Below the pieces are notes generated by a model. The model was not told the DNA's origin. It saw nothing but the letters and a program-made list of their open reading frames with translations, and ran no database searches. From contig CP136067.1 in the NCBI GenBank assembly GCA_032622095.1, forward strand, positions 92,992,707 to 93,056,706: a stretch of 64,000 bases of DNA. The letters are read 5' to 3'. Both the position numbers and the translations under genes were made by a program. This document shows, piece by piece, positions 44,177 through 55,670 of this stretch. How positions within the stretch are numbered: the stretch's first letter is position 1; the number at the start of each line of letters is the position of its first letter. The DNA comes from Siphonodentalium dalli (Eukaryota; Mollusca; Scaphopoda; Gadilida; Siphonodentaliidae).

Positions 44177-46579
44177 GTTGGTCGTACTAAAAGCCGACCG
44201 CACCCGACGCACCCGTCAGCACCCGACCGCACCTCCCCAGGGGGTCCGATGGAGATGGGACCTACTATCGTATAGAATAGACCTGTATGTAACCCCTACA
44301 TGTAACTTGCGCCCGGTTCCGTCAGGTACGCAAAATCCAAAAAGGCACCGACTGCACCCCCCCCCCCCCCCCCCCCCACCCCTGCTGCCTGACCACGGAA
44401 ATGGACATCGTATCATGCATTAATACTCCTCTGCATCCATGGGCGATCGGGCAAGTCACTATTAACCCCTAACTTGCGACCGGTTACGTCAGGTACGCAA
44501 AAAACAAAAAGGCACCGACCGTATACAACCTCCCCTGGGGCCTATACTATAGAATACAATTTTTGTAATATCAGCGTTAATTTGTGATTTACTAATTTTT
44601 TAATACATATTTTGTGTTATATAGTATTCGACTATATTTCTATCAGTGTATTTCTTTCATTGTAGATTGAAACTCAACATATGCCCAAAACTCTTTATAT
44701 GCAAAATACATTGACATGTAATGACTTATATGATCTTTTTGGCGAACCATCTATATACCGGGATTCACTTAACCGGAAAATCTTTGCATTTGGTGGAGAA
44801 AAAGGGGGCCTGAAAGTTTCATCTGTTCATGTTTTCATAGTACTCGAACGCTACAGCTTTGTAATATGTAAAAATTCGCAATACGGAATGATAAAGTACT
44901 GGCTAAGCGGGTTCTATAGTACAGCAATAATACCATTTTTGTGAAAATTCATTATTAGATTACAAATGCACAGGCTACATTATTGATTTTTCACGACGAT
45001 TATCCGTGCGGAAAATGGTGAGTGCGATTAGCTGGGTACATGTTCTTTGTAATGCGGTCACGGAATCTCAATTGTTAACCCAATGAGATAGTTTACGCTC
45101 AATGGATTTGAAAGGAGATAGCCAAAGTCAGCGGCCTAGATTTTAATTATGAATGGAATTAAAGAGTTACAGTTGTCGGACTTGGGCTCAAAACGTATAT
45201 ATATATATATATAAACGATCTTTGTGCGAAGGTACACGGATACGCGGTTAATCGGGGGTGGTGGCATTTCGTGTTGAAACAGTTACTGATAATTTCGGGC
45301 TAAGTTGCGTTAAGAATCAGTGGACCCCAAATATTTACCATCACATTATGTAACATATTTGAACCGTATGGCATTTGTGTGCTCAAGAAGTTTGCGTTCA
45401 CCTTGTGGTCTAAACAATTTAATTTGGCCAATAGTGCCGCACAGAATGTTCCATGCGTGAATTTTTAGAAAAAATCGGGGTCCCCCGATCCTTAACTTAT
45501 CAATGTAGTAGTACGTGTTGGTTATAACCAAATGTCATATGTTTACCTAAATTCAGCCGCTTAGTTGGGTATAAATGGAAGGTACTGAGAAGTAGGTATA
45601 GTTTAAGTAGATGGTGCTATATATATGTTCTAAAATCGAGGTTGGGTGTCCCCGGAGACCCTGGACGAGGGAGTGTTGGTCCACATTGGAATTTCCAAAT
45701 GAACACCCATCCTTTACACAGGTCGAAAATACCGAGAACAGCCATCGCACCCCCATCATGGGTTGAATTTTTCCAGCTGCATGTTACCTCAAACTTTTCA
45801 ACTATTAAGGTCTAGATGTTCCCATTAATATTTCAGCCAGACAAAGCTAGCTAGACAAATTAGGTTCCATCCTTGGTAATATTGCTATATAAAGTTGATG
45901 TGGACATTTGAACGGCAACCGATGTGTGTGTTTGCCGACCTTTTTCGACAAACCGTTAATAAACATGTAACATAAAACATCTGAAAATGGTAAGTATTCC
46001 ACACGATGCTGAAAAAATTACTTTTCATCGTGCGCAATTGTGGTCAAAATAACCCAAGTATCGGAAACTAGTCACACATAATGTACCTTTATTCATCAAC
46101 TAAATCACTCACCAACTGACACAAATAGGCATTGCCATATCATTCGCATATATCATTAGAGTAATTTCCCTTGACAAAATCACAAATGTTTAGATGTGCG
46201 TTCAACGAACGGTGGTCGATAGTACTCGATTTGCCGTCTTTTTGTGATTGACAATAAATCGCGTTCGCTGTTAGATTACAGTGGCCCATAGTACTCGACA
46301 CCTTCTGTACGGCTCAAATAAGCCTGCTATTACAAAAATTGTATTCTATAGTATAGGCCCCTGGCTGCCTGACCACTTGTTTTGTACCTGACAGAGTCGG
46401 CCGCAAGTTAGGGATTAATAGTGCCATTTCCGCTCAAGCTATCGACTCGGGGGTTGGAACCATGGTATATACAGGTATATTATGCACGATAATCCATGCC
46501 CCATCACGCTCAGACGCCTGGGGAGGTGCGGTCGGGTGCGGATGAGTGCCGTCGCGGTCGACTTTAAAACAATGATAGC
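44177..46579. mobile_element. DNA transposon or foldback with long imperfect terminal inverted repeats
   Basis: The left end (44185-44575) carries 'taaaagccgaccgcacccga', 'cacccgaccgcacctcccc', 'ccctaacttgcgaccggt' and 'cctatactatagaatac'. The right end (46325-46575) carries their complements in mirror order ('gtattctatagtatagg', 'ggccgcaagttaggg', 'ggggaggtgcggtcgggtgc', 'gcggtcgactttaaaac'). The arms are about 250-390 bp and differ in length. The interior holds short ORFs only, without a transposase motif. Flanking 'tcgcg' on both sides may be a short target duplication. MULE-like or foldback; class undecided. Confidence 0.65.
44356..44382 (+). repeat. Poly-C run
   Basis: More than 20 consecutive C bases inside the inverted-repeat arm. 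The length is likely unreliable in the assembly. Confidence 0.8.
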
Positions 46580-46925
46580 TTCGCGCGACACTACCCTTAT
46601 GCATGTACTATGCAGAAGTTAATCACGTATGCTATGTATCGTCGGGGTGCGATTATGCTCACCTGTCCGTTGGAGCCACCCTTAACATATAGCTTGTTTG
46701 TGCCAGTTTATGGCAAACAAAACTCATGTCATATGATGATCGGTGAGATTGAGAATTGCTACATGTAAGACGCGGGACAGACGTATATACCATTCAATTG
46801 ATATAACATACATGTACTGACTTAGAAACACATTGATATATGTATAGATTTTCGATTAGTTGTTGTGACGTTTCCTACACAGTGGATGGAATTCTGATTA
46901 TCTATATATTGTCTCTGCAATATAG

Positions 46926-47021
46926 GGTCATGACACCACAGCTGCTGGGGTCACATGGGCATTGTATCTGATTGGGGCACATCCGGAAATCCAGAAAAAG
47001 ATTCAGCAGGAAGTGTTTGGT
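46926..47021 (+). CDS. Cytochrome P450 (CYP4-like), I-helix exon
   Basis: Acceptor TATAG and donor TTTG/GTAAGT bound a 96-bp exon that starts in phase 0 and ends after the first base of a Gly codon. It codes [20 protein letters not shown] followed by [12 protein letters not shown]. (A/G)GxDTT is the oxygen-binding I-helix signature of P450s, with the catalytic Thr present, and the flanks are typical of CYP4. Continues in phase at 53149. Confidence 0.9.
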
Positions 47022-47082
47022 AAGTCGTTTGTAAACATAATTATACATGTATGTAATTAGCATGCAATGCCTCTGGTAGTAA

Positions 47083-47350
47083 TCTAATATATATTTTTGG
47101 AACATCTGTCTGTCTGTCTGTCTGTCTGCCTGTATGTGTGTGTATGTGTCTTATAGACTCGAAAACTGCTCGACCGATACGACTCAAATTTGGTATGTAA
47201 GCCTACTTTGATCCCGGGAATAATATGGGCGGTTCCAATTTCACGTGCGACCGTGTCCTTGAACTTGACCTTGTTTCTGCCGATCTAACAATAGTTTGTC
47301 CAGGCAGAGGCGATCAAAATAAATCCCTAAAAAGTCGGGCACATCGGCTA
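47083..47350 (+). mobile_element. Helitron-like module 4, short, joined to module 5
   Basis: Head TCTAATATATATTTTTGGAA with a long CTGT repeat, then 'tcgaccgatacgactcaaat' and 'cacgtgcgaccgtgtccttga', ending in 'agtcgggcacatcggcta'. The final G of CTAG is lost or absorbed at the join. Confidence 0.65.
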
Positions 47351-47652
47351 TCTAATAAATATTTTTGGAACTTCTGTGTGTCTGTATGTCTGTATTTGTG
47401 TATGTGTCTTATAGACTCGAAAATTACTTGACCGATCCGAGTCAAATTTTATATGTAGGCTTAATTGGATCCCGGGAACAATATGGGCGGGTCCAATTTC
47501 ACGTGCGACAGTGTCCTTGACCTTGACATCGCTCATATGCGCTCATATTGGCATGTTTCTGGACCTCAACCGATCCGACTCAAAGTTGGTATCTAGTCCT
47601 ACACTGCAAAATATTTTGGTTTCTAGTGGTCCCATATTGTATCAATTTTTTT

Positions 47653-47779
47653 CATTTTGGTTCAGGATAGGACCAAGCACATATTTTGGTACCGTTTGGT
47701 TTCAATATGGCTATTCAATAGCCATATTGAAACCAAACGGTACCAAAATATGTGCTTGGTCCCATACTGAACCAAAATG
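47653..47779. repeat. 127-bp inverted repeat with a perfect 46-bp-arm core
   Basis: Arms 47670-47715 and 47717-47762 are exact complements around a single C at 47716 (ggctatt-c-aatagcc at the centre). Outside, 'cattttggttcag' faces 'ctgaaccaaaatg' with a few mismatches between. It would extrude as a long cruciform or, transcribed, form a near-perfect hairpin RNA. Confidence 0.95.
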
Positions 47780-49059
47780 AAAAATTTAGTCAAAATGACA
47801 ATGAAAACAAAAATAAGTATAAGTAGATATATATAGCTACTTAACATAAGCTACGTTTTATAACTCATACCTTATCGCATTTAAGTGTTCCAGAAACTAT
47901 ATAACGTTATTCAAGCGGCATAATTATTTTACCCCTGCACTTTAAAAATGGTACGAGGTTTATAGTACGAAAATCAAAATATTCTTCCGGTGAATGAACC
48001 AACCATGTGCGATGTGTTTTCGTGTTTACAAACTTCTCTTGTTTAGATTGTTTTAGCAAATAATGGGACCTAACTTGCTTCTTAATAGCCTGGAATATTG
48101 TTAGCACTGTCTGGATTATGTTGGTATATGAAAGGGACAAGAGGTTATAACCTCCGAAAAAGGCGAAGTCAATGAATGCAGATAATTTCAGTGCCAATGG
48201 CAATGGGACTGATTACACAAGTTTGACAATGACATGCACGACAATGCTGTGGATTTCAAAAGACAGATACTTAAGTTTCACAAAATTATAAACCGTCCAA
48301 TTACCTAACAAGTCTGACAAGAGTCAACCACTGGTGACTAGGATTACGAGACATACAATTATGTAGAAATTAGTCGGAATTATGACGTCACAGATATATA
48401 TATACAGGTACATGAACATGTAGACCATTCCAATGTCCAGATGCATCATGTTGTTATTAAAACATGTGTGGCTAAACTGGCTATCATTCAGAACGATTCG
48501 GACATTAACGCTTTGCTGTGAAATAACCTCTTCCATAATTGGAAACCATATTCGCGAAATTCTACATTATATGGCTCTGGTGATCAGGCAATGACATTGA
48601 CTCGATGACGCATAGCTGCGAATGGAGAATAATTTGTTTACCATGGCTGTACCAAAATGGATCATATATTAAATACATTAAACTCTCTTTGTGTGAGGTT
48701 TGTTTGTTCATATACCGATACCGATACAGCACATCGGAAGTGTACGATAAGCAAAACGCTCAACAATGTGGCAATTTTATTGGGAGAGTGACTCCGGTGA
48801 CCAATTCAACACCAAAATCTTGTGGCGAGGACTAGTGAGCGCTACAATAGTATTTTGCAAACAACATGGTGCCAGTTTTAATTAAGCACAGTTCATTAGT
48901 GTGGTCTCCCCATTGTTGAGTATTTTGCTTATCGCATGCTATTTACATACTTTACAACAGGTTCTCGAACTGAATTTGGCTTTGTTCACATAATGCAGTG
49001 TAGGAACCACAACAATTACAGGTACATACTATTTACGCGATATTTATTATGGTATAAAG

Positions 49060-50640
49060 AAAGGTCTGAGCGAACCACAGATTAACTATAATAGCCTGAT
49101 CGGGCTACAATAGACCGATCGCTCTTCCTGACACAGTGCTCACTGTTATAAGAGAGGGAACTCTAAATTTATTGACAATTTGAATCTGTTTGTTTTAATA
49201 TCTGTATACATGTACATGTACATGTATGTTTATTTTGAATATTCTCAGTATACAGTAAATAATTATTTGGTGTCTTGCAAAAGAATTCAGTATTAATTTT
49301 GTTTACGTATTGGTTGAGAGATAACAATAAAACAGTTTAGAGTGACTCCCCTTATCCCGGATGCATGCTGGCTGTGAAAGACCGATCGGTTTATTTTAGT
49401 TTATTTTACCGGTAGTCTATTATAGATCGGTAAGTAGTTCACCCAGACCTGTTTAAGATATCTGATTGATAATGGTTATATGGTTCAATCCCATTAGTGC
49501 CCACATATAACAATATAATTCAATCATTGCGATTAATCGCAAACGTTTGTGATAAATTGCCAAGTATGGTAGTTGGCGATTTATCAGAAATATGTTTTCG
49601 ATTTATCACAAAGTTGTTTTAACTTTGAATGTTCTTAGTGAATAATATTATATTATGATGTTGTCTTAATAAAAAAAAATCGGAACTAATTTTGTTTTGT
49701 TTTTGAAGTATAGGTTGATCGATAATAATAGAACCGTTTAGAGTTACTCCCCTTATCCCAGATACATGATACAAGGTACATGCTGGCTGTGAAAGAATGA
49801 TTGGTCTATTTTAACCTCATCGGCTATTGTGATAAATCTCAAACATCTTTGCGATAAACGTATAATCACCAAGTAGTTAATTGAGAGTTATTGAAAAGAT
49901 GTTTGAGATTTATCGCAAAGGTTTGGCAATTTATCGCAAAGTTGTTTTAATTTTGAATATTCTCAGTAAGAAATCTCCAAAAGAGATCAGAATTAATTTT
50001 TGTTTCAAGTATTGGTTTGCTTCTTTTGTATGTTGGCTGTGAAAGACCGATCAGTCTATTTTAGCCCGACCATGCTATCATAGATCGATTTGTGGTTCGT
50101 CCAGACCTGTTTAAGATGTCTGATTTATTATTTTTATACTGTTCAAGCCCATTAGTGCCAACATGAACACATAACAATATATCTGCAATAAATCACAAAC
50201 CTTCGTGATAAATCTCAAACATGTTTACGATAAATTGTAAAGTATAATCACCAAGTACATGTAGTTTGAGAGTTATCGTAAAGATGCTTGAAATTTATTG
50301 CAAAGGTTTGCTAGTTATCGCAAAGGTCTGCGAGGTATTGCAAAGGTGTTTGTGAATTTTAACAAAGTCGTTTTGTGATTTATCACAAAGATTTGCTCCC
50401 CTCATCACACATGCATTCTGGCTGTAAATGACCAAACAGTCGGTCTATCTTAGCCTGACCATGCTATTATAGAGCGAGTGGAGTTCACCCAGACCTGTAT
50501 GATTTATGTTTATACAGTTAAAGCAAACTGATTTTATTAATTGCAAACATTTGTTATAAATCGAAAACCTTTGCACTAAATCGCATACATGTACTAGTAT
50601 ATTTATTGTATAGAAGTTTGCGATTTATCGCGAATTAGTC
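49060..50640. repeat. Tandem modules with 'gcgataaatcgcaaa' words
   Basis: About four diverged modules of roughly 300-400 bp contain 'actccccttatccc.gatgcatg', 'ggctgtgaaagaccgat', 'ttcacccagacctgtttaaga' and a cluster of short inverted words such as 'tttgcgatttatc' and 'gataaatcgcaaa'. They are visible from about 49336, 49741, 50030 and 50393. Confidence 0.7.
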
Positions 50641-50764
50641 TTTTTCATATTACACACAAATTAAGAATTACGGCCCATTATTTTAGACATTCAGACAAAT
50701 TTTCCTCCATGTGCAGGGAACAGGCCATTTCGGTTTGCTTCCCGTGCATTTTTTGGTTTGGTTA

Positions 50765-51178
50765 TGATATGGGACCAAATTTGGTTTCTAATTTGGTTAA
50801 ACTATTGTACCAAAAATAGGACCACTTTAAATTGGTTCTAAATTTGGTCCCTATTTTGGTACTCCCACAGCGACAAGGGTCCGGACCAATTTTGGTACCA
50901 TATGGGACCAATTTTGGTTTCTAATTTGGTTCACTATTGTACCAAAAATAGGACCACTTTAAATTGGTTCTAAATTTGGTCCCTATTTTGGTACTCCCAC
51001 AGCGACAAGGGCCCGGACCAATTTTGGTACCATATGGGACCAATTTTGGTTTCTAATTTGGTTCACTATTGTACCAAAAATAGGACCACTTTAAATTGGT
51101 TCTAAATTTGGTCCCTATTTTGGTACTCCCACAACGACAAGGTTCAGGACCAATATTGGTTCCATATGGTACCAAAAC
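50765..51178 (+). repeat. 132-bp tandem repeat, three copies, near the transposon's right end
   Basis: 'gggaccaa.tttggtttcta' begins at 50772, 50904 and 51036, exactly 132 bp apart. Units carry many TTTTGGT and ACCAAAA words, the same word as in the terminal repeat, and 'tcccacagcgacaaggg'. The last unit runs into the terminus. Confidence 0.9.
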
Positions 51179-51395
51179 TTTTTGCAGTGTACTTTGATCC
51201 CGGGAACAAAATGGCCAGGTCCAATTTCACGTGCGACCGTGTCCTTGACCTTGACCTTGACCATGTACGCTCATATAGGCATGTTTCTGGACCGATTGAA
51301 CAATAGTTTGTCCAGGCGCTGTATATTCTGCCCAGACGGAGGCGATCACAAAGAAATCACTAAATAGCCCGGACGAAGTCGGGCACATCACCTAG

Positions 51396-52758
51396 TATAT
51401 TATAATTATAGCAGCGATTGTATATATTCCGATGTTGCATCTAGAGAAATAATGGTTACATGATTCCTGAGACCTGCCATTCGCAGTGGAACAAAATAAA
51501 TAAAAAGTCTGTAAAAACATCACCGTTGCGAATAACATGGAGAAATAGATAAAATTTATTCTTATATGGTCATGATTGATATTCCTCCAAAATCTAAATT
51601 TCGCAAGTTGAAACCATTGTTATGTAAACAAGACTGACACAGTGATTCGTTAACAAACATCGTTAATCGTATATTAAGTTCAACTGTTTTAATCGGAATA
51701 TGATTTCAGAATAGTTTTCAATGCTTTTGGCTTTTCCAATGTTTACCGTCAAGTTATTATTAACATTTGCTTTTTTATCGGACTAATTGGACTTATATTG
51801 GCAATTCCGCTGATTACATGCCAATGGTATTGACATGTGAAATCTCAATATTGGAGACTTATTAATAATGAAAAACACAATATTAGTCAATCATGTACTT
51901 GTTGATGATAGTTGTTTTACAGACGTTTATGATATTGCGCATAAATCCATTTCGAAGGCCTTGTGTCACTTTAATATTCATATAACACGTATCTTCCATT
52001 CCAGTTGGTGCTTTAAGACAATTATATAATCGCTTGGTTAAGTGCAAAATTATATGTTTGTTCGTCTCCAATGTATTGCTACTGTAAGTGTTTGTATTTG
52101 ATAGAAGAGTGTGTAAATCACGTGTTCTCCAATCCTCATTGCCACATCGAAGTTTATGAGCACGTAAATATATTTAAACCACTGGTCAAGTTCAAGTTTC
52201 TCCGAAGAGTGTGTGTAATAGTTACATTTTTACTAAAGCATCATTGATGAGTAGTTATCCTCCAGCAGATAATAAGTTCAACAAACGACCATGTTTGTTG
52301 AAATTATTATCTAAACATTTCCCTATACGTAGGGCTCCTTTTGCACTTTTATTTATCTGTCGTCTGCTTTTATCACCTTAACATCCCTTCAGATGAATAA
52401 TAGATCATTCCAATGTATACTTTTTAACTGACTGGGAGAATCCATTTAGTATAGAAAGGGTTAAACGGAAATGGCTCATTTGAACCTCTACATTAATTAT
52501 GTATAAGTCAGTTGGAAGGAAATATATGATAGGTCAATAAATACACGAAATATCGCTCTATTGACATAATCTGAGAACAAAATCCAAAATCATAGAAAAA
52601 ATCGAGCTGTCTTCAATATTAATTCACACACAAGTAAGACATACGCTCTCTATTTTACCATATAATATGAATAACAAGGAACACTCTTTATGGTTCCACG
52701 CTGAAGAAACCGTTCAGCGGATTATGCATGTAACAGAAGAGTACAATTTCACGAATAA
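51396..52758. other. P450 intron sequence, no further feature
   Basis: AT-rich, with no exon signature, repeat or inverted terminus recognised. Confidence 0.4.
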
Positions 52759-53118
52759 AACCCGCGTTATAGCTGTAATGCTTTTCCCTTGGTGTATTTG
52801 ATAAACCCGCGTTATAGCTGTAATGCTTTTCCCTTGGTGTATTTGATAAACCCGCGTTATAGCTGTAATGCTTTTCCCTTGGTGTATTTGATAAACCCGC
52901 GTTATAGCTGTAATGCTTTCCCCTTGGTGTATTTGATAAACCCGCGTTATAGCTGTAATGCTTTTCCCTTGGTGTATTTGATAAACCCGCGTTATAGCTG
53001 TAATGCTTTTCCCTTGGTGTATTTGATAAACCCGCGTTATAGCTGTAATGCTTTTCCCTTGGTGTATTTGATAAACCCGCGTTATAGCTGTAATGCTTTT
53101 CCCTTGGTGTATTTGATT
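52759..53118 (+). repeat. 45-bp minisatellite, eight copies, beside a splice acceptor
   Basis: 'aaacccgcgttatagctgta' units repeat every 45 bp, almost identical (one unit has 'tttcccc' for 'ttttccc'). The length is a multiple of three, so it yields an open frame of VYLINPRYSC-type 15-residue repeats. That frame is a by-product, since the array is intronic. It ends 30 bp before the P450 exon at 53149. Confidence 0.95.
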
Positions 53119-53148
53119 ATTTGAAACGTTTACATGTTTATTTTTCAG

Positions 53149-53216
53149 GAGATTCGAAAAGAGAAGCTGCGATGGATGACTTGAAGTCTTTAAAATATTT
53201 AGAATGCTATCTCAAG
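53149..53216 (+). CDS. Cytochrome P450 (CYP4-like), exon after the I-helix
   Basis: Acceptor TTTTTCAG and donor CTCAAG/GTGGGT. The first two bases complete the Gly codon begun in the previous exon, giving GDSKREAAMDDLKSLKYLEC followed by YLK. MDDL..LKYLE is the conserved J'-K region of CYP4. Phase agreement on both sides supports real splicing. Confidence 0.88.
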
Positions 53217-53513
53217 GTGGGTAGAAACTAGGAAAGTGTGCGCACATGATTTGATCTATATAAGATGGTTGTGTTTAGAATGTTCAGTTATTTGATGACG
53301 AGGATTTCAAGGAAACGTTAACAATATATATGGAATTATACGCGGGAATTTCCTTCAATTTACATATTACCATATATATATAATCCGACACCTTTATTGT
53401 GGAAAATCAAATTAATTGTTGCTCCAAAGTAGTTGTCGCTGCAAAGTCTAGCGCTGCAGTGTGTTCCACTAATCAAAGAAAGGCAGCATAAACTGTGAAG
53501 TATTTCCTTCCAG

Positions 53514-53580
53514 GAGTCACTACGGTTGTTACCTTCGGTTCCAATATTTGGAAGAGAACTCAGCGAGGACACACAATTCG
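53514..53580 (+). CDS. Cytochrome P450 (CYP4-like), K-helix exon
   Basis: Acceptor TTCCAG and donor TTCG/GTAAGT. Codes ESLRLLPSVPIFGRELSEDT and QF. ESLR is the invariant ExxR motif of the K-helix that holds the heme pocket, and PSVP.F.R is typical of CYP4. It ends in phase 1, so a further exon with the meander and the FxxGxxxCxG heme loop is expected. None was found up to 64000. The gene may continue beyond the window past the CR1 insertion, or be truncated. Confidence 0.9.
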
Positions 53581-55600
53581 GTAAGTTGGCGAGTACCCAT
53601 TTTACTCTTGCGCTACTCTGCTTTGCCGCTATAATACTGTTTAATATATGTAATTCAAGCGATCTGACTACTTGAAGTAACCCAAGCGTCCTAATTTATG
53701 AAATGTGACAAAAGATGACCCATTTCTTGTTTTCATTTTAAGAACACAGACATGAGTATTATTTTAGATCCAGAACTAAGCTCTTCCCTGTATCATCTCT
53801 TCTGTTTCTCGGGACACCTCAATGTGGAAATAACCCGATGGAGACATGACCAAACAATGAGAAATATGAACTAGTTAAACTTTGCACACCATGCGTCGCA
53901 TAGGCCCCGGCGCTAGTGTCAGAGAGTGTTCGATCATAATTGTTCATATGTGCATGAGTAACAACTATAAATGTGTTGCTGTACATGCTATTCTGCAAGT
54001 TCGAAATTCCCAACAACTCTGCATGACAAAAAGCTATGGACGTTGCATGTTAGTGTACTTCCATCGCTGTTGCGCTATTAGTAATTTAGACCAAGTTGCA
54101 TTATATCTGACCAGTAATATATTGCAAAATAATTAACCATAAGAAAGAATGACTGGACTAATCCATTTTTAAGTGGGTACCATTCTTCTAAGCTGGGCCA
54201 CCACCCAATCAAACATGATGAAAGTTTCACATCCGAGTGACAAGGTAAAAAGTTCATACGAACACAAAATATTCACACACAAAATTAACGCACGAACACC
54301 ATAGTAAGCAGGTATCCTTTCCGCGAAGTTGGTTTAAACATTATTTAGTTATCCCAAAGCATCAATCATCAATTTACAAAATCGTATATATGTTAGGAAG
54401 AATTCAGAGAGAGAAGAATATAGTCCAAGAGATATTGGTCGACATCTGCACCTCTGAACGGTGGGGAAATCATTCAAAGTTCGAACGTGACCTTTATGAT
54501 CATATAGCTTTATATATATAACTTTAGAATATAGTAGTTACTATGTCTCATGTAGGAAAATGTTCTCAAGAAATGACTTGGTGTATCCATTCAGTATGTT
54601 GAACTGAATGGAAGATCTCATCAACGTAACATTCCTCTGGGCGTTCTTCGCGTTGAACATTTCACCCTTGTGTTGATGGCATTTGTACTTTCTTGAACCA
54701 AACCGACCATACGCGAGTATGACGTATCAACCAACTATCAAATGCATCGTCTTTAAGACTACATCCCAGTCTGGTACAGTGGTACACGCCTGGTCAAATT
54801 GATTAAGAACGCTTGCAACGGATGGACATATACAATCTTAGTATACAAGGAAGCAAAGCCACGCATGAGATCCTGTCTGAATCCAAAAAATACCCAAAGA
54901 AGGATTGCGCAGTCATGGTCACAATTCATTTCCATTATCATGACACATGCCCACAAACTAGCACCGCATGTATTGTTATTATCTGCTTGGATCTGTTTGG
55001 TCAGACGATTGCTGGACGCCACCAAGATTGTTCTTAGGGTCATGGTCCAGAAGGTGGGTATATTATGCATTATGGACTTCTACGCCTTAGCAGAAAGGCA
55101 TCCGTCAAATGTTAGGCTTTCAACATTTGAAGTCATATAGAGAAGTTGTCCGGGTACGTCAGTGTGTTCGATGAGTATGTGAATTGATGAACCATATATT
55201 GAGAAGTGGCTGGCTGGGAAGATACCAGATGTACATGTTGTTATACCCATTAGGTCACCAAAGCTGAGAAATACGCAGATAGAGAGGTCCTTCTCAAAGC
55301 TAGTAAACGCATCGACCGGATACCTTTCTAGTTTATCGCGCAAGAGCGGCAAGATGATCGCTCAGATCCCATATGTAGCATCTGAATTATACCATAAGCT
55401 ACCACGAATGAAGCTCGCCAAGAATAAGGATAATAATTCACAGCTTTCGAGACAAACACGTGTCATTTCACGTGACAATGGCGCGAGAAGGCTGAGATTT
55501 TGCTAGCAGCGAGAAATAATGTAATAATTCGATAATTAACTGTGTTCAACTTCACCTATTGCCAATAAAATGGATTTATTACCAGCCTGAATGGCATAGT
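53581..55600. other. Downstream of the last visible P450 exon
   Basis: The next P450 exon was looked for and not recognised. At 54759-55352 the minus strand holds one frame broken by a single stop near 55080, without a known motif. The right end may be 5'UTR of the CR1 element. Confidence 0.4.
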
Positions 55601-55670
55601 ATCAATATGTGGATATAAATATACTTCTGTGGACATAATTTTAAGACTTAATTCGTCAGGATAAATCATC

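Larger units (their letters stand above)
43636..46745 (+). repeat. Duplicated exon end and intron start, second copy split by a transposon
   Basis: The block 43636-43830 ('agtcatgtttgaggtaagtcgcg', 'acccttatgcatgta.tatg', 'ctgtccgttggag.caccctta', 'caaacaaaactcgtgtcata') recurs, first as 44153-44176 and then, after an inserted element, as about 46580-46745. The copy therefore includes a second GTAAGT donor at 44167. Only 14 coding bases are duplicated. Confidence 0.75.
47602..51189. mobile_element. DNA transposon with CACTGCAAAA termini and TA target duplication
   Basis: The ends CACTGCAAAATATTTTGGT and ACCAAAACTTTTTGCAGTG are inverted repeats of about 18 bp with small mismatches, flanked by TA on both sides. 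The uninterrupted Helitron copy at about 47205 has a single TA at this point. The interior has a long hairpin, 'gcgatttatcgcaaa' modules and a 132-bp tandem repeat, but no transposase frame, so it is non-autonomous. TA duplications occur in Tc1/mariner and some other superfamilies. The class is not fixed by these ends. Confidence 0.75.
47351..51395 (+). mobile_element. Helitron-like module 5, interrupted by a TIR transposon
   Basis: The head TCTAATAAATATTTTTGGAA begins where module 4 ends. The body stops at 47601 and resumes at 51190 ('actttgatcccgggaacaaa', 'cacgtgcgaccgtgtccttg'). It ends with 'cccggacgaagtcgggcaca' and CTAG at 51395. The two parts match module 4 in order, so the 3.6 kb between them was inserted later. 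Confidence 0.7.

Noticed and set aside
44681-44944. 87-codon ORF inside the inverted-repeat transposon, possible transposase remnant
   Set aside because: No catalytic DDE-type motif or similarity could be recognised.
52789-53124. 111-codon ORF of 15-residue repeats, possible repeat protein
   Set aside because: It is the translation of a 45-bp minisatellite lying in an intron; the unit being divisible by three explains the open frame.
54759-55352. Minus-strand frame of about 195 codons with one stop, and an overlapping plus-strand ORF, possible decayed gene
   Set aside because: No motif of a known family could be recognised on either strand, so it was left as unannotated spacer; a profile search could overturn this.
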